The notes under the pieces were generated by a model. That model was not told the DNA's origin and did not search any database. It saw nothing but the letters and a program-made list of their open reading frames with translations. 8,803 nt of DNA from Bacillota bacterium (lineage in GTDB: Bacteria; Bacillota; Clostridia; Oscillospirales; Ruminococcaceae), in contig JAEXZK010000015.1 of the NCBI GenBank assembly GCA_023451415.1, positions 1 through 8,803 of the forward strand, in the 5' to 3' direction. The first letter of the stretch is position 1; every line of letters starts with the position of its first letter. The position numbers and the translations under genes were made by a program. Shown piece after piece: positions 1 through 5,830 of the stretch.

Positions 1-11
1 TAAAATCAGGC

Positions 12-40
12 TTTACAGCGCTAAAATGCTGTGCTATAAT
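12..40 (+). promoter_or_regulatory. Sigma-A-type promoter of the aro operon
   Basis: A -35 box TTTACA (12-17; consensus TTGACA) is followed after exactly 17 nt by a perfect -10 box TATAAT (35-40). The expected start point is about A47, giving an untranslated leader of roughly 280 nt before aroF. The spacer carries an inverted repeat, ACAGC (15-19) and GCTGT (28-32), which overlaps the end of the -35 box and stops just before the -10 box; it could be an operator, but no regulator is known from this window. No gene is visible in 1-34. The start point is inferred from spacing. Confidence 0.85.
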
Positions 41-47
41 GTGCCCA

Positions 48-107
48 ACAGTCCGAGAACTGTGTTTCCCTACCAAGATCAACTGTCCTCCGGGACGGAA
101 AGCGGAG
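48..107 (+). promoter_or_regulatory. 5' leader hairpins and leader-peptide ribosome binding site
   Basis: Two small stems can be drawn at the start of the transcript. ACAGT (48-52) pairs with ACTGT (59-63). GTCC (85-88) pairs with GGAC (93-96) around a UCCG tetraloop, a UNCG-class loop that is usually very stable. The leader peptide's Shine-Dalgarno GGAG lies at 104-107, nine nt before the ATG at 117. CTCCG (88-92) is complementary to CGGAG (103-107), so an alternative fold could mask this site. Pairings were found by eye; no energies were computed. Confidence 0.4.
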
Positions 108-116
108 AATCCGAGC

Positions 117-233
117 ATGAAAAATCAGAACTTCACAACTGAATTTTTCTACTTTAGCTACGGCTTTACCTATTTTTATGGTAAGGCCTTTTCGGGTTTG
201 TCTGCTGACAGGAGAAATGTGGTTTCGGCGTAA
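117..233 (+). CDS. Phe/Tyr-rich leader peptide controlling the aro operon
   Basis: This 38-residue reading frame lies between the promoter and the attenuator terminator. Residues 10-21 (codons 144-179) read FFYFSYGFTYFY, nine aromatic residues of twelve, with further Phe codons at 132 and 189. There is no Trp. A GGAG ribosome site ends nine nt before the ATG. The frame is open back to another ATG at 39, but that codon overlaps the -10 box and lies upstream of the transcript, so 117 is the start. A Phe/Tyr-rich peptide ahead of a terminator is the hallmark of ribosome-mediated attenuation, as in the enterobacterial pheA leader: scarcity of charged tRNA-Phe or tRNA-Tyr would stall the ribosome and favour readthrough into aroF. 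Unlike short classical leaders it continues 17 residues past the last Tyr codon, ending in the tail GLSADRRNVVSA, before TAA at 231. The peptide itself probably has no product function. Identification is by composition and context. Confidence 0.85.
   Translation: MKNQNFTTEFFYFSYGFTYFYGKAFSGLSADRRNVVSA
162..188 (+). promoter_or_regulatory. Hairpin over the Phe/Tyr control codons
   Basis: Positions 162-170 (GGCTTTACC) pair with 180-188 (GGTAAGGCC): nine base pairs, one of them a G-U wobble. The nine-nt loop, 171-179, is exactly the Tyr-Phe-Tyr codons of the leader peptide. A ribosome translating or stalled on these codons must open the stem. It may act as the pause hairpin that couples the ribosome to RNA polymerase. 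The fold is seen in the sequence; the role is inferred. Confidence 0.55.
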
Positions 234-279
234 ATTGTAATGATTATGCCCAACTGAACAGTCTCGCAGCGGGAACCCG
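193..279 (+). promoter_or_regulatory. Candidate antiterminator pairing in the aro leader
   Basis: Positions 193-207 can pair with 267-279 in 13 pairs: g193-196 (CGGG) with 276-279, TT 198-199 with AA 274-275, and TCTGCTG 201-207 with CAGCGGG 267-273, with T197 and G200 bulged and two G-U pairs. This uses the upper 5' arm and apex of the terminator, so the two folds exclude each other. The upstream strand begins 14 nt after the last Tyr codon, where it would lie just beyond a ribosome stalled on the control codons. A local hairpin, TGTC (199-202) with GACA (207-210), competes for the same strand. GGCGTAA (227-233) can also pair with TTATGCC (244-250) over the leader stop codon. All roles are inferred. 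Confidence 0.5.
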
Positions 280-297
280 CGGCGGGACTGTTTTTTT
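257..297 (+). terminator. Intrinsic terminator (attenuator) upstream of aroF
   Basis: AACAGTC (257-263) pairs with GACTGTT (286-292). The stem continues through TCGC/GCGG and, after one A-G mismatch (268/281), through GCGG/CCGC to a GAAC loop (273-276), about 15 pairs in all. Seven T residues (291-297) follow. The hairpin lies after the promoter and leader peptide and 29 nt before the chosen aroF start, so it cannot end an upstream gene here; it is a regulated terminator. The canonical T-box sequence with its UGGN bulge is absent from the leader. Confidence 0.88.
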
Positions 298-325
298 GTG
301 GCAAAGCACATGGGAGGAAATGACG

Positions 326-1336
326 ATGATACTGGTACTCAAAAGACACCCGGATGAAAAACAGCTGGACAGCCTGCTGGAATGGCTCCATGGCATGGGC
401 CTGGAGACCCATCTGAGCCAGGGCAGCTATCAGACGGTGCTGGGCCTGGTGGGGGACACCTCCCGGGTGGATATCGACCTGGTACGCAGCCTGGAGATCG
501 TGGAGGACGCCAAACGCATCCAGGAGCCCTACAAGAACGCCAACCGCAAATTCCACCCCGATGACACCGTCATCGACGTGGGGGGGCACAAGATCGGCGG
601 CGGGCACTTCCAGATCATCGCGGGGCCCTGCTCGGTGGAGTCGGAGGAGCAGATCATCACCGTGGCCCGCCAGGTAAAGGCGGCCGGGGCCACCCTCCTC
701 CGGGGCGGCGCCTTTAAGCCCCGCACCTCCCCCTACGCCTTCCAGGGACTGCGGGCCCAGGGCCTGGAGCTCCTCCTCCGGGCCAAGGAAGCCACCGGGA
801 TGCCCATCGTCACCGAGATCATGGAGGGCAGCCACCTGCCCTGGTTTGAGGACGTGGACGTCATCCAGGTGGGAGCCCGGAATATGCAGAACTTTGAGCT
901 CCTCAAGGAGCTGGGCGCCACCGACAAGCCTATCCTCCTCAAAAGGGGCCTGGCCAACACCCTCCAGGAGCTGCTGATGAGAGCCGAGTACATCATGGCC
1001 GGGGGCAACCAGAAGGTGATCCTCTGCGAGCGGGGCATCCGCACCTTTGAAACCGCCACCCGCAATACCCTGGACCTCTCCGCCATCCCCCTCCTCCATG
1101 AGATGAGCCACCTGCCGGTCATCGTGGACCCCAGCCACGCCACCGGCATCTCCCGGCTGGTGCGGCCCATGTCCCTGGCGGCCACCGCGGCCGGAGCCGA
1201 CGGCCTTATCATTGAAGTGCACAACGACCCCCGCCGCGCCCTCTGCGACGGCGCCCAGTCCCTGACCCCCGAGACCTTCGCCCAGGTGGCCGGCGAGGTG
1301 GAGCAGATGATGCCCATTGTGGGCAAGGTCCGCTGA
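326..1336 (+). CDS. aroF: 3-deoxy-7-phosphoheptulonate synthase, type I-beta
   Basis: Condenses phosphoenolpyruvate and erythrose 4-phosphate to DAHP, the first committed step of the shikimate pathway, in the cytosol. The 336-residue protein has an N-terminal ferredoxin-like domain (about 1-70) followed by the (beta/alpha)8 barrel, matching the Thermotoga-type enzyme in length. Visible motifs are AGPCSVES, GGAFKPRTSPYAFQG, VGARNMQNFELL, KRGLANTLQE and DPSHATG. Probable metal ligands are C102, H271, E297 and D308. In this family the N-terminal domain mediates feedback inhibition by Tyr and/or Phe, which fits the operon's leader; the specificity here is not deducible. Of two in-frame ATGs, 326 is preferred: GGGAGG (312-317) lies 8 nt before it but only 2 nt before the ATG at 320, and the resulting start MILVLKR is typical of the family. 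An upstream TTG at 296 falls in the terminator T-tract. The stop shares one base with the tyrA start. Confidence 0.96.
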   Translation: MILVLKRHPDEKQLDSLLEWLHGMGLETHLSQGSYQTVLGLVGDTSRVDIDLVRSLEIVEDAKRIQEPYKNANRKFHPDDTVIDVGGHKIGGGHFQIIAGPCSVESEEQIITVARQVKAAGATLLRGGAFKPRTSPYAFQGLRAQGLELLLRAKEATGMPIVTEIMEGSHLPWFEDVDVIQVGARNMQNFELLKELGATDKPILLKRGLANTLQELLMRAEYIMAGGNQKVILCERGIRTFETATRNTLDLSAIPLLHEMSHLPVIVDPSHATGISRLVRPMSLAATAAGADGLIIEVHNDPRRALCDGAQSLTPETFAQVAGEVEQMMPIVGKVR

Positions 1337-2196
1337 TGGCGGCGGAAGGGCCCGCCCCCATGACCATCGGCGTGGTGGGCCTGGGACTCATCGGGGGCTC
1401 CCTGGCCCGGGCGGCAAAGGCCCGCACCCCCCACAGGCAGCTGGGGGCGGACACCGACGGGGAAGTGCTGGCGGCGGCCCTGGGGGAAGGGGTGGCCGAC
1501 GGCCCCCTGACCCCGGAAACGCTGCGGGAATGCGACGTTCTTTACATCGCCCTCTATCCTGCGGCGGCGGTGGGCTGGCTGACGGAAAACGCCTCCCGCC
1601 TGGGCAAAAAGCCCATTGTTGTGGACTGCTGCGGGGTCAAGGGCTGCGTCTGCGGCCCCTGCCAGGCTCTGGCGGAGGAATACGGCTTTACCTACATCGG
1701 CGGGCACCCCATGGCGGGAGCCGCACAGGTGGGGTACGCGGCCTCCCGCGCCGATCTTTTTGACGGTGCAGCCATGATCCTGACGCCTTCGGCAGCGGTG
1801 GGGCCCCGGGCCCTGGCCCGGGTGGAGGCCCTCAGCTATGAGCTGGGCTTCGCCCAGATCACCCGCACCACCCCCCAGGCCCACGACCGGGCCATCGCCT
1901 TCACCTCCCAGCTGGCCCACGTCCTTTCCAACGCCTATGTCAAAAGCCCCGAGGCCCTGGAGCATAAGGGCTTTTCCGCCGGGAGCTTCCGGGATCTGAC
2001 CCGGGTGGCCTGGCTCAATGAGGAGATGTGGACACAGCTCTTCCTGGACAACAGGGAGTGCCTGATCAGAGAGATCGACGGCCTGGCGGGGCGGCTGCTG
2101 GAATACAGCCTGGCCCTCAAGGAAGGGGACGGCCGTAAGCTGAAAGACCTGCTCCGGGAGGGGCGGGAGCGAAAGGAAGAGGTGGACCGCTTATGA
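1336..2196 (+). CDS. tyrA: Prephenate dehydrogenase
   Basis: Oxidatively decarboxylates prephenate to 4-hydroxyphenylpyruvate, the precursor of tyrosine. The 286-residue protein opens with a Rossmann fold, GLGLIGGSLARA (dinucleotide loop G15-x-G17-xx-G20), and an acidic Asp in LGADTD at the end of beta-2, which suggests NAD+ rather than NADP+. GGHPMAGA (H124), AHDRAIAFTSQLAH (H183, H195) and SFRDLTRVA correspond to the conserved active-site segments of TyrA. There is no chorismate mutase or C-terminal ACT domain, so it is the short monofunctional form. The start at 1336 overlaps the aroF stop by one base and has AAGG 7 nt upstream. An ATG at 1360, 9 nt after GGAAGGG (1344-1350) and just before the Rossmann strand, is an equally good alternative. 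The 3' end overlaps aroB by 4 nt (ATGA), indicating translational coupling. Family assignment is secure; start choice is not. Confidence 0.94.
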   Translation: MAAEGPAPMTIGVVGLGLIGGSLARAAKARTPHRQLGADTDGEVLAAALGEGVADGPLTPETLRECDVLYIALYPAAAVGWLTENASRLGKKPIVVDCCGVKGCVCGPCQALAEEYGFTYIGGHPMAGAAQVGYAASRADLFDGAAMILTPSAAVGPRALARVEALSYELGFAQITRTTPQAHDRAIAFTSQLAHVLSNAYVKSPEALEHKGFSAGSFRDLTRVAWLNEEMWTQLFLDNRECLIREIDGLAGRLLEYSLALKEGDGRKLKDLLREGRERKEEVDRL

Positions 2197-3251
2197 AACA
2201 GATCACTGTGCAGGTGCATCCCGCCTACGGCGTCCTTGTCGGGGAGGGCCTGCTGGACCGCCTGGGGGAGCTGAGCGCCGGGGTGTCTGCCGGCCGCCGG
2301 GCTGCTGTAATCACCGATGACACCGTGGACGGCCTCTATGGCGGGCGGGCCGTCCGGTCTCTGGAGGGGGCGGGGTTCTCCGCCTGCAAATATGCGTTCC
2401 CCCATGGCGAGGGCTCCAAAAACCTGGCGGTCTGGGGCTCCATCCTGGCCTTTCTGGCGGAAAACCGCCTGACCCGCTCCGACCTGGTGGTGGCCCTGGG
2501 CGGGGGCGTCACCGGGGATATGGCGGGTTTTGCCGCCGCCTGCTATCTCCGGGGCATCTCCTTTGTCCAGGTCCCCACCACCCTGCTGGCAGCCATCGAT
2601 TCCTCCGTGGGGGGCAAAACGGCGGTAGACCTGCCCCAGGGCAAGAACCTGGCGGGCGCTTTCCACCAGCCGGCCCTGGTGCTCTGCGACCCCCTGACCC
2701 TGGACACCCTCCCCCCGGATACTCTTGCCGACGGGATGGCCGAGGCGGTAAAGACCGGGATCATCGGCGACAAGGCCCTTTTTGAGCTGCTGAGCCGGGA
2801 GTCCCTCTCCCCGGAGGACAGGACGGAGATCATCCTCCGCTGCGTGGAGCTCAAGCGCGCCCTGGTGGAGCGGGATGAGCGGGACCACGGGGACCGCCAG
2901 CTTCTCAACCTGGGCCACACCATGGGCCACGGCGTGGAAAAGCTCAGCGGCTACCGCATCTCCCACGGTCAGGCTGTGGCCATGGGGACGGCGGCCATGG
3001 CCCGGGCGGCCTGGCGGGCGGGACTCTCCCGGGAGGACAACGCCCCGGCCATCATCCGGGCCCTGGAGCGCCGGGGCCTGCCCACCGCCTGCCCCTACGG
3101 CGCCGGCGAGCTGGCGGCGGCGGCCCTCAGCGACAAAAAGCGATCCGGCGGGCGGATCACCGTGGTAATCCCGGAACGGATCGGGCACAGCGCCCTCCAC
3201 ACCATGGCGGTGGAGGAGCTGGAGGGCCTTTTCGCCCTGGGACTGGAGTAA
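2193..3251 (+). CDS. aroB: 3-dehydroquinate synthase
   Basis: Converts DAHP to 3-dehydroquinate, second step of the pathway, using NAD+ and a divalent metal. At 352 residues it has the usual length. The NAD-binding and phosphate region reads VALGGGVTGDMAGFAA, followed by PTTLLAAIDSSVGGKT and the segment GKNLAGAFHQP. Metal ligands expected from the family are present: E184 in MAEAVKTG, H242 in LNLGHTMGH, and H258 in ISHGQAVAMG. The ATG overlaps the tyrA stop by 4 nt and follows GGAAGAGG (2175-2182) at 10 nt. Fifteen nt separate it from aroA. Nothing unusual is seen, and no alternative family member (such as 2-deoxy-scyllo-inosose synthase) is suggested in this context. Confidence 0.97.
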   Translation: MKQITVQVHPAYGVLVGEGLLDRLGELSAGVSAGRRAAVITDDTVDGLYGGRAVRSLEGAGFSACKYAFPHGEGSKNLAVWGSILAFLAENRLTRSDLVVALGGGVTGDMAGFAAACYLRGISFVQVPTTLLAAIDSSVGGKTAVDLPQGKNLAGAFHQPALVLCDPLTLDTLPPDTLADGMAEAVKTGIIGDKALFELLSRESLSPEDRTEIILRCVELKRALVERDERDHGDRQLLNLGHTMGHGVEKLSGYRISHGQAVAMGTAAMARAAWRAGLSREDNAPAIIRALERRGLPTACPYGAGELAAAALSDKKRSGGRITVVIPERIGHSALHTMAVEELEGLFALGLE

Positions 3252-3266
3252 GGAAGGAGAAAAAGG

Positions 3267-4544
3267 ATGGATATCCGCATCATTCCGGCGCCCCTGCGGG
3301 GGAAGGCGGCCGCGCCGCCCTCCAAATCCATGGCCCACAGGCTCCTTATCTGCGGGGCCCTGGCGGACCGGCCCACCCGGCTCCTGCTGGAGGGGGGCAG
3401 CGACGACATCAGCGCCACGGCCCGGTGCCTGGAGGCCCTGGGCGGGGGGGCTGAGCCCTTCCCCGGCGGGCTGGAGGTCCGGCCCCTGAGCCCCGCGGAG
3501 GGGCAGGGGGACCTCCCGTTCCTGGACTGCGGGGAGAGCGGCTCCACCCTCCGGTTCCTGCTGCCGGTGGCCGCGGCCCTGGGCGGCGGTGTTTTTGACG
3601 GCTGGGGGCGGCTGCCGCAGCGGCCCCTCTCCCCCCTCCGGGAGGAGCTGGAGGCCCACGGCTGCACCCTCACCCCTCCGGGACAGTGGCCCCTGAGGAT
3701 TTCGGGCGGGCTGAGGCCGGGGCGCTACCGTTTGGCGGGGGACGTCAGCTCCCAGTATTTTTCCGGCCTGCTGATGGCGCTGCCCCTGCTGGAGGGGGAC
3801 AGCGTGGTGGAATACCTCCCGCCCCTGGAGTCCTCCCGGTACATCGGGATGACCCTCCGGGCCATGGAAAGCTTCGGCGTTGCCGTCCGCCCGGTGGAAA
3901 GGGGCTGGGAGGTGCCCGGCGGCCAGCGGTACCGTTCTCCCGGGGAGCTCCCCGTGGAAGGGGACTGGTCGGCCGCGGCCTTCTGGCTGGCGGCGGGGGC
4001 CCTGGGGGGGCCGGTGGAGGTCTCCGGCCTGGACCTGGGCTCCCTTCAGGGGGATCGGGCCATGCTGGCGCTGGCTGTCTTGACGGGGGCGGAGGCTGCC
4101 CCCGGGGCGGGAGCGCTGGCGGTGCGCCGGGGACGGCTCCTGCCCCTGGACACCGACGTGTCGGAGACCCCGGACCTGGCGCCTGCCCTGGCGGCCCTGG
4201 CGGCCCTTACCCCCGGCGTGACCCGCATCAGGGGTGCGGCGCGGCTCCGGGCCAAGGAAAGCGACCGGCTGGCGGCCCTGGCGGACAGCCTGGGGGCCCT
4301 GGGGGCGGACATCCGTCAGACTTCGGACGGCCTTATCATCACCGGCCGGACGCAGCTGCGGGGCGGCACGGCGGACGGGTGGAACGACCACCGCATTGTC
4401 ATGGCCCTGGCTGTGGCGGCTTTGGGCTGCCGGGAGCCGGTGGTCATCCGGGGGGCGGAGGCGGTGGCCAAGTCCTACCCCCGGTTCTTTGAGGATTACA
4501 ACAGGTTGGGAGGAAGAGCAGATGTCATCCACAACGGGCGATAA
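3267..4544 (+). CDS. aroA: 3-phosphoshikimate 1-carboxyvinyltransferase (EPSP synthase)
   Basis: Transfers the enolpyruvyl group of PEP to shikimate 3-phosphate. The protein is 425 residues, the usual length. Substrate-binding residues are visible in PPSKSMAHR (K20, S21, R25), DCGESGSTLRFL (D87-L98), QRPLSPL and SSQYFSGLLMALPL. The catalytic region shows ETPDLAPAL (D303), RLRAKESDRL (K330, E331) and DHRIVMALAVAAL, and the C-terminus ends with KSYPRFFEDYNRLGG. The glycine of the PEP-site loop (G92) is retained, but an aromatic F97 stands where many enzymes have proline; no statement on inhibitor sensitivity can be made from this alone. GGAAGGAG (3252-3259) lies 7 nt before the ATG. The last 23 nt overlap aroC in another frame, and the aroC ribosome site is inside this gene. 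Confidence 0.97.
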   Translation: MDIRIIPAPLRGKAAAPPSKSMAHRLLICGALADRPTRLLLEGGSDDISATARCLEALGGGAEPFPGGLEVRPLSPAEGQGDLPFLDCGESGSTLRFLLPVAAALGGGVFDGWGRLPQRPLSPLREELEAHGCTLTPPGQWPLRISGGLRPGRYRLAGDVSSQYFSGLLMALPLLEGDSVVEYLPPLESSRYIGMTLRAMESFGVAVRPVERGWEVPGGQRYRSPGELPVEGDWSAAAFWLAAGALGGPVEVSGLDLGSLQGDRAMLALAVLTGAEAAPGAGALAVRRGRLLPLDTDVSETPDLAPALAALAALTPGVTRIRGAARLRAKESDRLAALADSLGALGADIRQTSDGLIITGRTQLRGGTADGWNDHRIVMALAVAALGCREPVVIRGAEAVAKSYPRFFEDYNRLGGRADVIHNGR

Positions 4545-5607
4545 GATCAAAGTGACCCTGTTTGGCCAGTCCCATTCCCCGGGGATGGGGGTGGTGGTGG
4601 ACGGCCTCCCCCCGGGGGAGGAGATCGACCTGGAGAGGGTGAGGGCTTTCCTGGCGCGGCGGGCCCCGGGGCAGGGGCCCCACACCACCGCCCGGCGGGA
4701 GCCCGACCTGCCGGAGGAGCTTTCCGGCCTTGTGGACGGCAGGACCTGCGGCGCGCCCCTCTGCGCGGTCATCCGCAGCACCGACGCCCGCAGCGGGGAT
4801 TACGACGAGCTGCGCCGCAAGCCCCGGCCCGGTCACGCGGACTATACGGCCTGGGCAAAATTCGGCCCTCACAGGGACGTCAGGGGCGGCGGGGAGTTTT
4901 CCGGGCGGCTGACGGCCCCCCTCTGCTTTGCCGGGGCGGTCAGCCTCCAGCTGCTGGAGCGCCGGGGCGTCCGGGTGGGCGCCCACATCCTCTCCATCGC
5001 CGGGGCGGCGGACGCCCCCTTTGACCCCGTGGCCGTGACGGCCCGGGAGCTGGCCGCGCCGGGGGAGAAGGCTTTCCCCGTTCTGGATGACGGGGCCGGA
5101 GGCCGGATGCTGGAGGCCATCGCCGCCGCCAAGGCGGAGCAGGACTCGGTGGGCGGGGTGGTGGAATGCTGCGCCCTGGGGGTGCCGCCGGGGACGGGGG
5201 ACACCTTTTTTGGCGGCCTGGAGGCGCGGATCTCCGCCCTGATGTTCAGCATCCCCGCGGTCAAGGGGGTGGAGTTCGGCCAGGGCTTCGCCGCCGCCGG
5301 GCTCCGCGGCTCCCGGAACAACGATGAATTTTATTTTGATGAGGCCGGGCAGGTGCGCACCCGCACCAACTGCCACGGCGGCATCCTGGGGGGGCTGGCG
5401 TCGGGGATGCCCCTGATCCTCCGGGCGGCCTTCAAGCCCACCCCCTCCATCGGGCGGGAGCAGCGGACCGTGGACCTGGAGGCGGGGAAGGACGCCCTGC
5501 TGGCCATCCGGGGCCGCCACGACCCCTGCGTGGTGCCCAGGGCTGTGCCGGTGGTGGAAGCCGCCCTGGCCCTGGCCCTGGCGGACGCGCTGCTGGGAGG
5601 CCGTTGA
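4522..5607 (+). CDS. aroC: Chorismate synthase
   Basis: Eliminates phosphate from EPSP to give chorismate, the branch-point metabolite; the family needs reduced FMN. The protein has 361 residues. Conserved segments are FGQSHSPGMG (H18), RPGHADYTA (H105), RGGGEFSGRLTAPL, GLRGSRNNDEF, TNCHGGILGG, KPTPSIGREQ and GRHDPCVVPRAVPV (H333, D334). The ATG at 4522 lies 8 nt after GGGAGG (4508-4513), and the gene overlaps the end of aroA by 23 nt, so translation is probably coupled. The same frame is open further upstream to 4234, but that part reads through aroA in another frame and is not coding. The gene is followed by the longest spacer in the operon (223 nt) with terminator-like hairpins. Confidence 0.97.
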   Translation: MSSTTGDKIKVTLFGQSHSPGMGVVVDGLPPGEEIDLERVRAFLARRAPGQGPHTTARREPDLPEELSGLVDGRTCGAPLCAVIRSTDARSGDYDELRRKPRPGHADYTAWAKFGPHRDVRGGGEFSGRLTAPLCFAGAVSLQLLERRGVRVGAHILSIAGAADAPFDPVAVTARELAAPGEKAFPVLDDGAGGRMLEAIAAAKAEQDSVGGVVECCALGVPPGTGDTFFGGLEARISALMFSIPAVKGVEFGQGFAAAGLRGSRNNDEFYFDEAGQVRTRTNCHGGILGGLASGMPLILRAAFKPTPSIGREQRTVDLEAGKDALLAIRGRHDPCVVPRAVPVVEAALALALADALLGGR

Positions 5608-5830
5608 GGAAACTGTGCCTGACCCCGCCCCGGCGCCCCCAAAGCACACAGGCACCTTGGGCATCCCGCCTTTGGGGCGCAATGGGAAAAGCGGGAGGCC
5701 CGGCTTTTTTGGGGGCTTTGCCCCAAGGGGCGGTATTTTTGATTTTTTGAACAGCCAAACATAAAAAACCAGCCGCGCGAGCCGCGCGCTGTATTCAGCC
5801 GGTACTGCCGGAATAAGGAGACTGAGGACA
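5608..5830 (+). other. Highly structured aroC-pheA spacer
   Basis: No credible gene is seen here. At least five stem-loops can be drawn: (1) 5633-5644 with 5670-5680, 11 pairs around one bulged C; (2) the terminator-like hairpin at 5687-5708; (3) GGGGC (5712-5716) with GCCCC (5720-5724); (4) CAGC plus GCGCG (5770-5779) with CGCGC plus GCTG (5783-5791), nine pairs with one bulge; (5) TATT plus CCGG (5792-5802) with CCGG plus AATA (5808-5815), ending at the pheA ribosome site. Segment 5657-5669 can instead pair with 5691-5703, which excludes stems 1 and 2. The spacer may be a second attenuator, a processing site or an intergenic repeat; the sequence alone does not decide. Confidence 0.5.
5687..5710 (+). 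terminator. Probable intrinsic terminator between aroC and pheA
   Basis: AAAAGCGGG (5687-5695) pairs with CCC-GGCTTTT (5699-5708) with one bulged G (5702) and a three-nt AGG loop; the T-tract runs 5705-5710. A second hairpin (5712-5724) and further T runs (5736-5740 and 5743-5748) follow. Because pathway genes continue in the same direction, termination is presumably partial or regulated, setting a lower level for pheA, aroE-aroK and aroQ unless a separate promoter exists. Only a weak promoter candidate is seen downstream (TTGATT 5739-5744, 17 nt, TAAAAA 5762-5767). Confidence 0.5.

Noticed and set aside
39..116. N-terminal extension of the leader peptide from ATG 39
   Set aside because: The ATG overlaps the -10 box and precedes the expected transcript start, and no ribosome site precedes it. 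The ATG at 117 has a good one.
230..300. T-box riboswitch before aroF
   Set aside because: ACCCGCGG in the terminator superficially recalls the T-box ACCGCG, but the GGTGG/UGGN bulge and a specifier-loop stem are not seen, while a leader peptide explains the control.
296..325. Longer AroF starting at TTG 296 or ATG 320
   Set aside because: TTG 296 is within the terminator T-tract; ATG 320 is only 2 nt from the Shine-Dalgarno. ATG 326 has ideal spacing and a family-like N-terminus.
176..1222. Long minus-strand open frames, also at 733-1965 and 1935-4781
   Set aside because: They lie opposite well-identified aro genes, have low-complexity Gly/Pro/Arg/His-rich translations with no recognisable motifs, and arise from GC-rich codon bias.
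4234..4521. 96-residue upstream extension of AroC
   Set aside because: It reads aroA in a different frame, is Arg/Trp/Gly-rich and lacks similarity to chorismate synthase; a strong ribosome site precedes ATG 4522.
5682..5750. Short open frame MGKAGGPAFLGALPQG... in the aroC-pheA spacer as a second leader peptide
   Set aside because: It has no ribosome site, only scattered Phe codons and no Tyr cluster, and it runs through the hairpins themselves.
5739..5767. Promoter for pheA (TTGATT, 17 nt, TAAAAA)
   Set aside because: Each box matches only four of six consensus positions in an AT-rich stretch of terminator T runs; too weak to list as a promoter.
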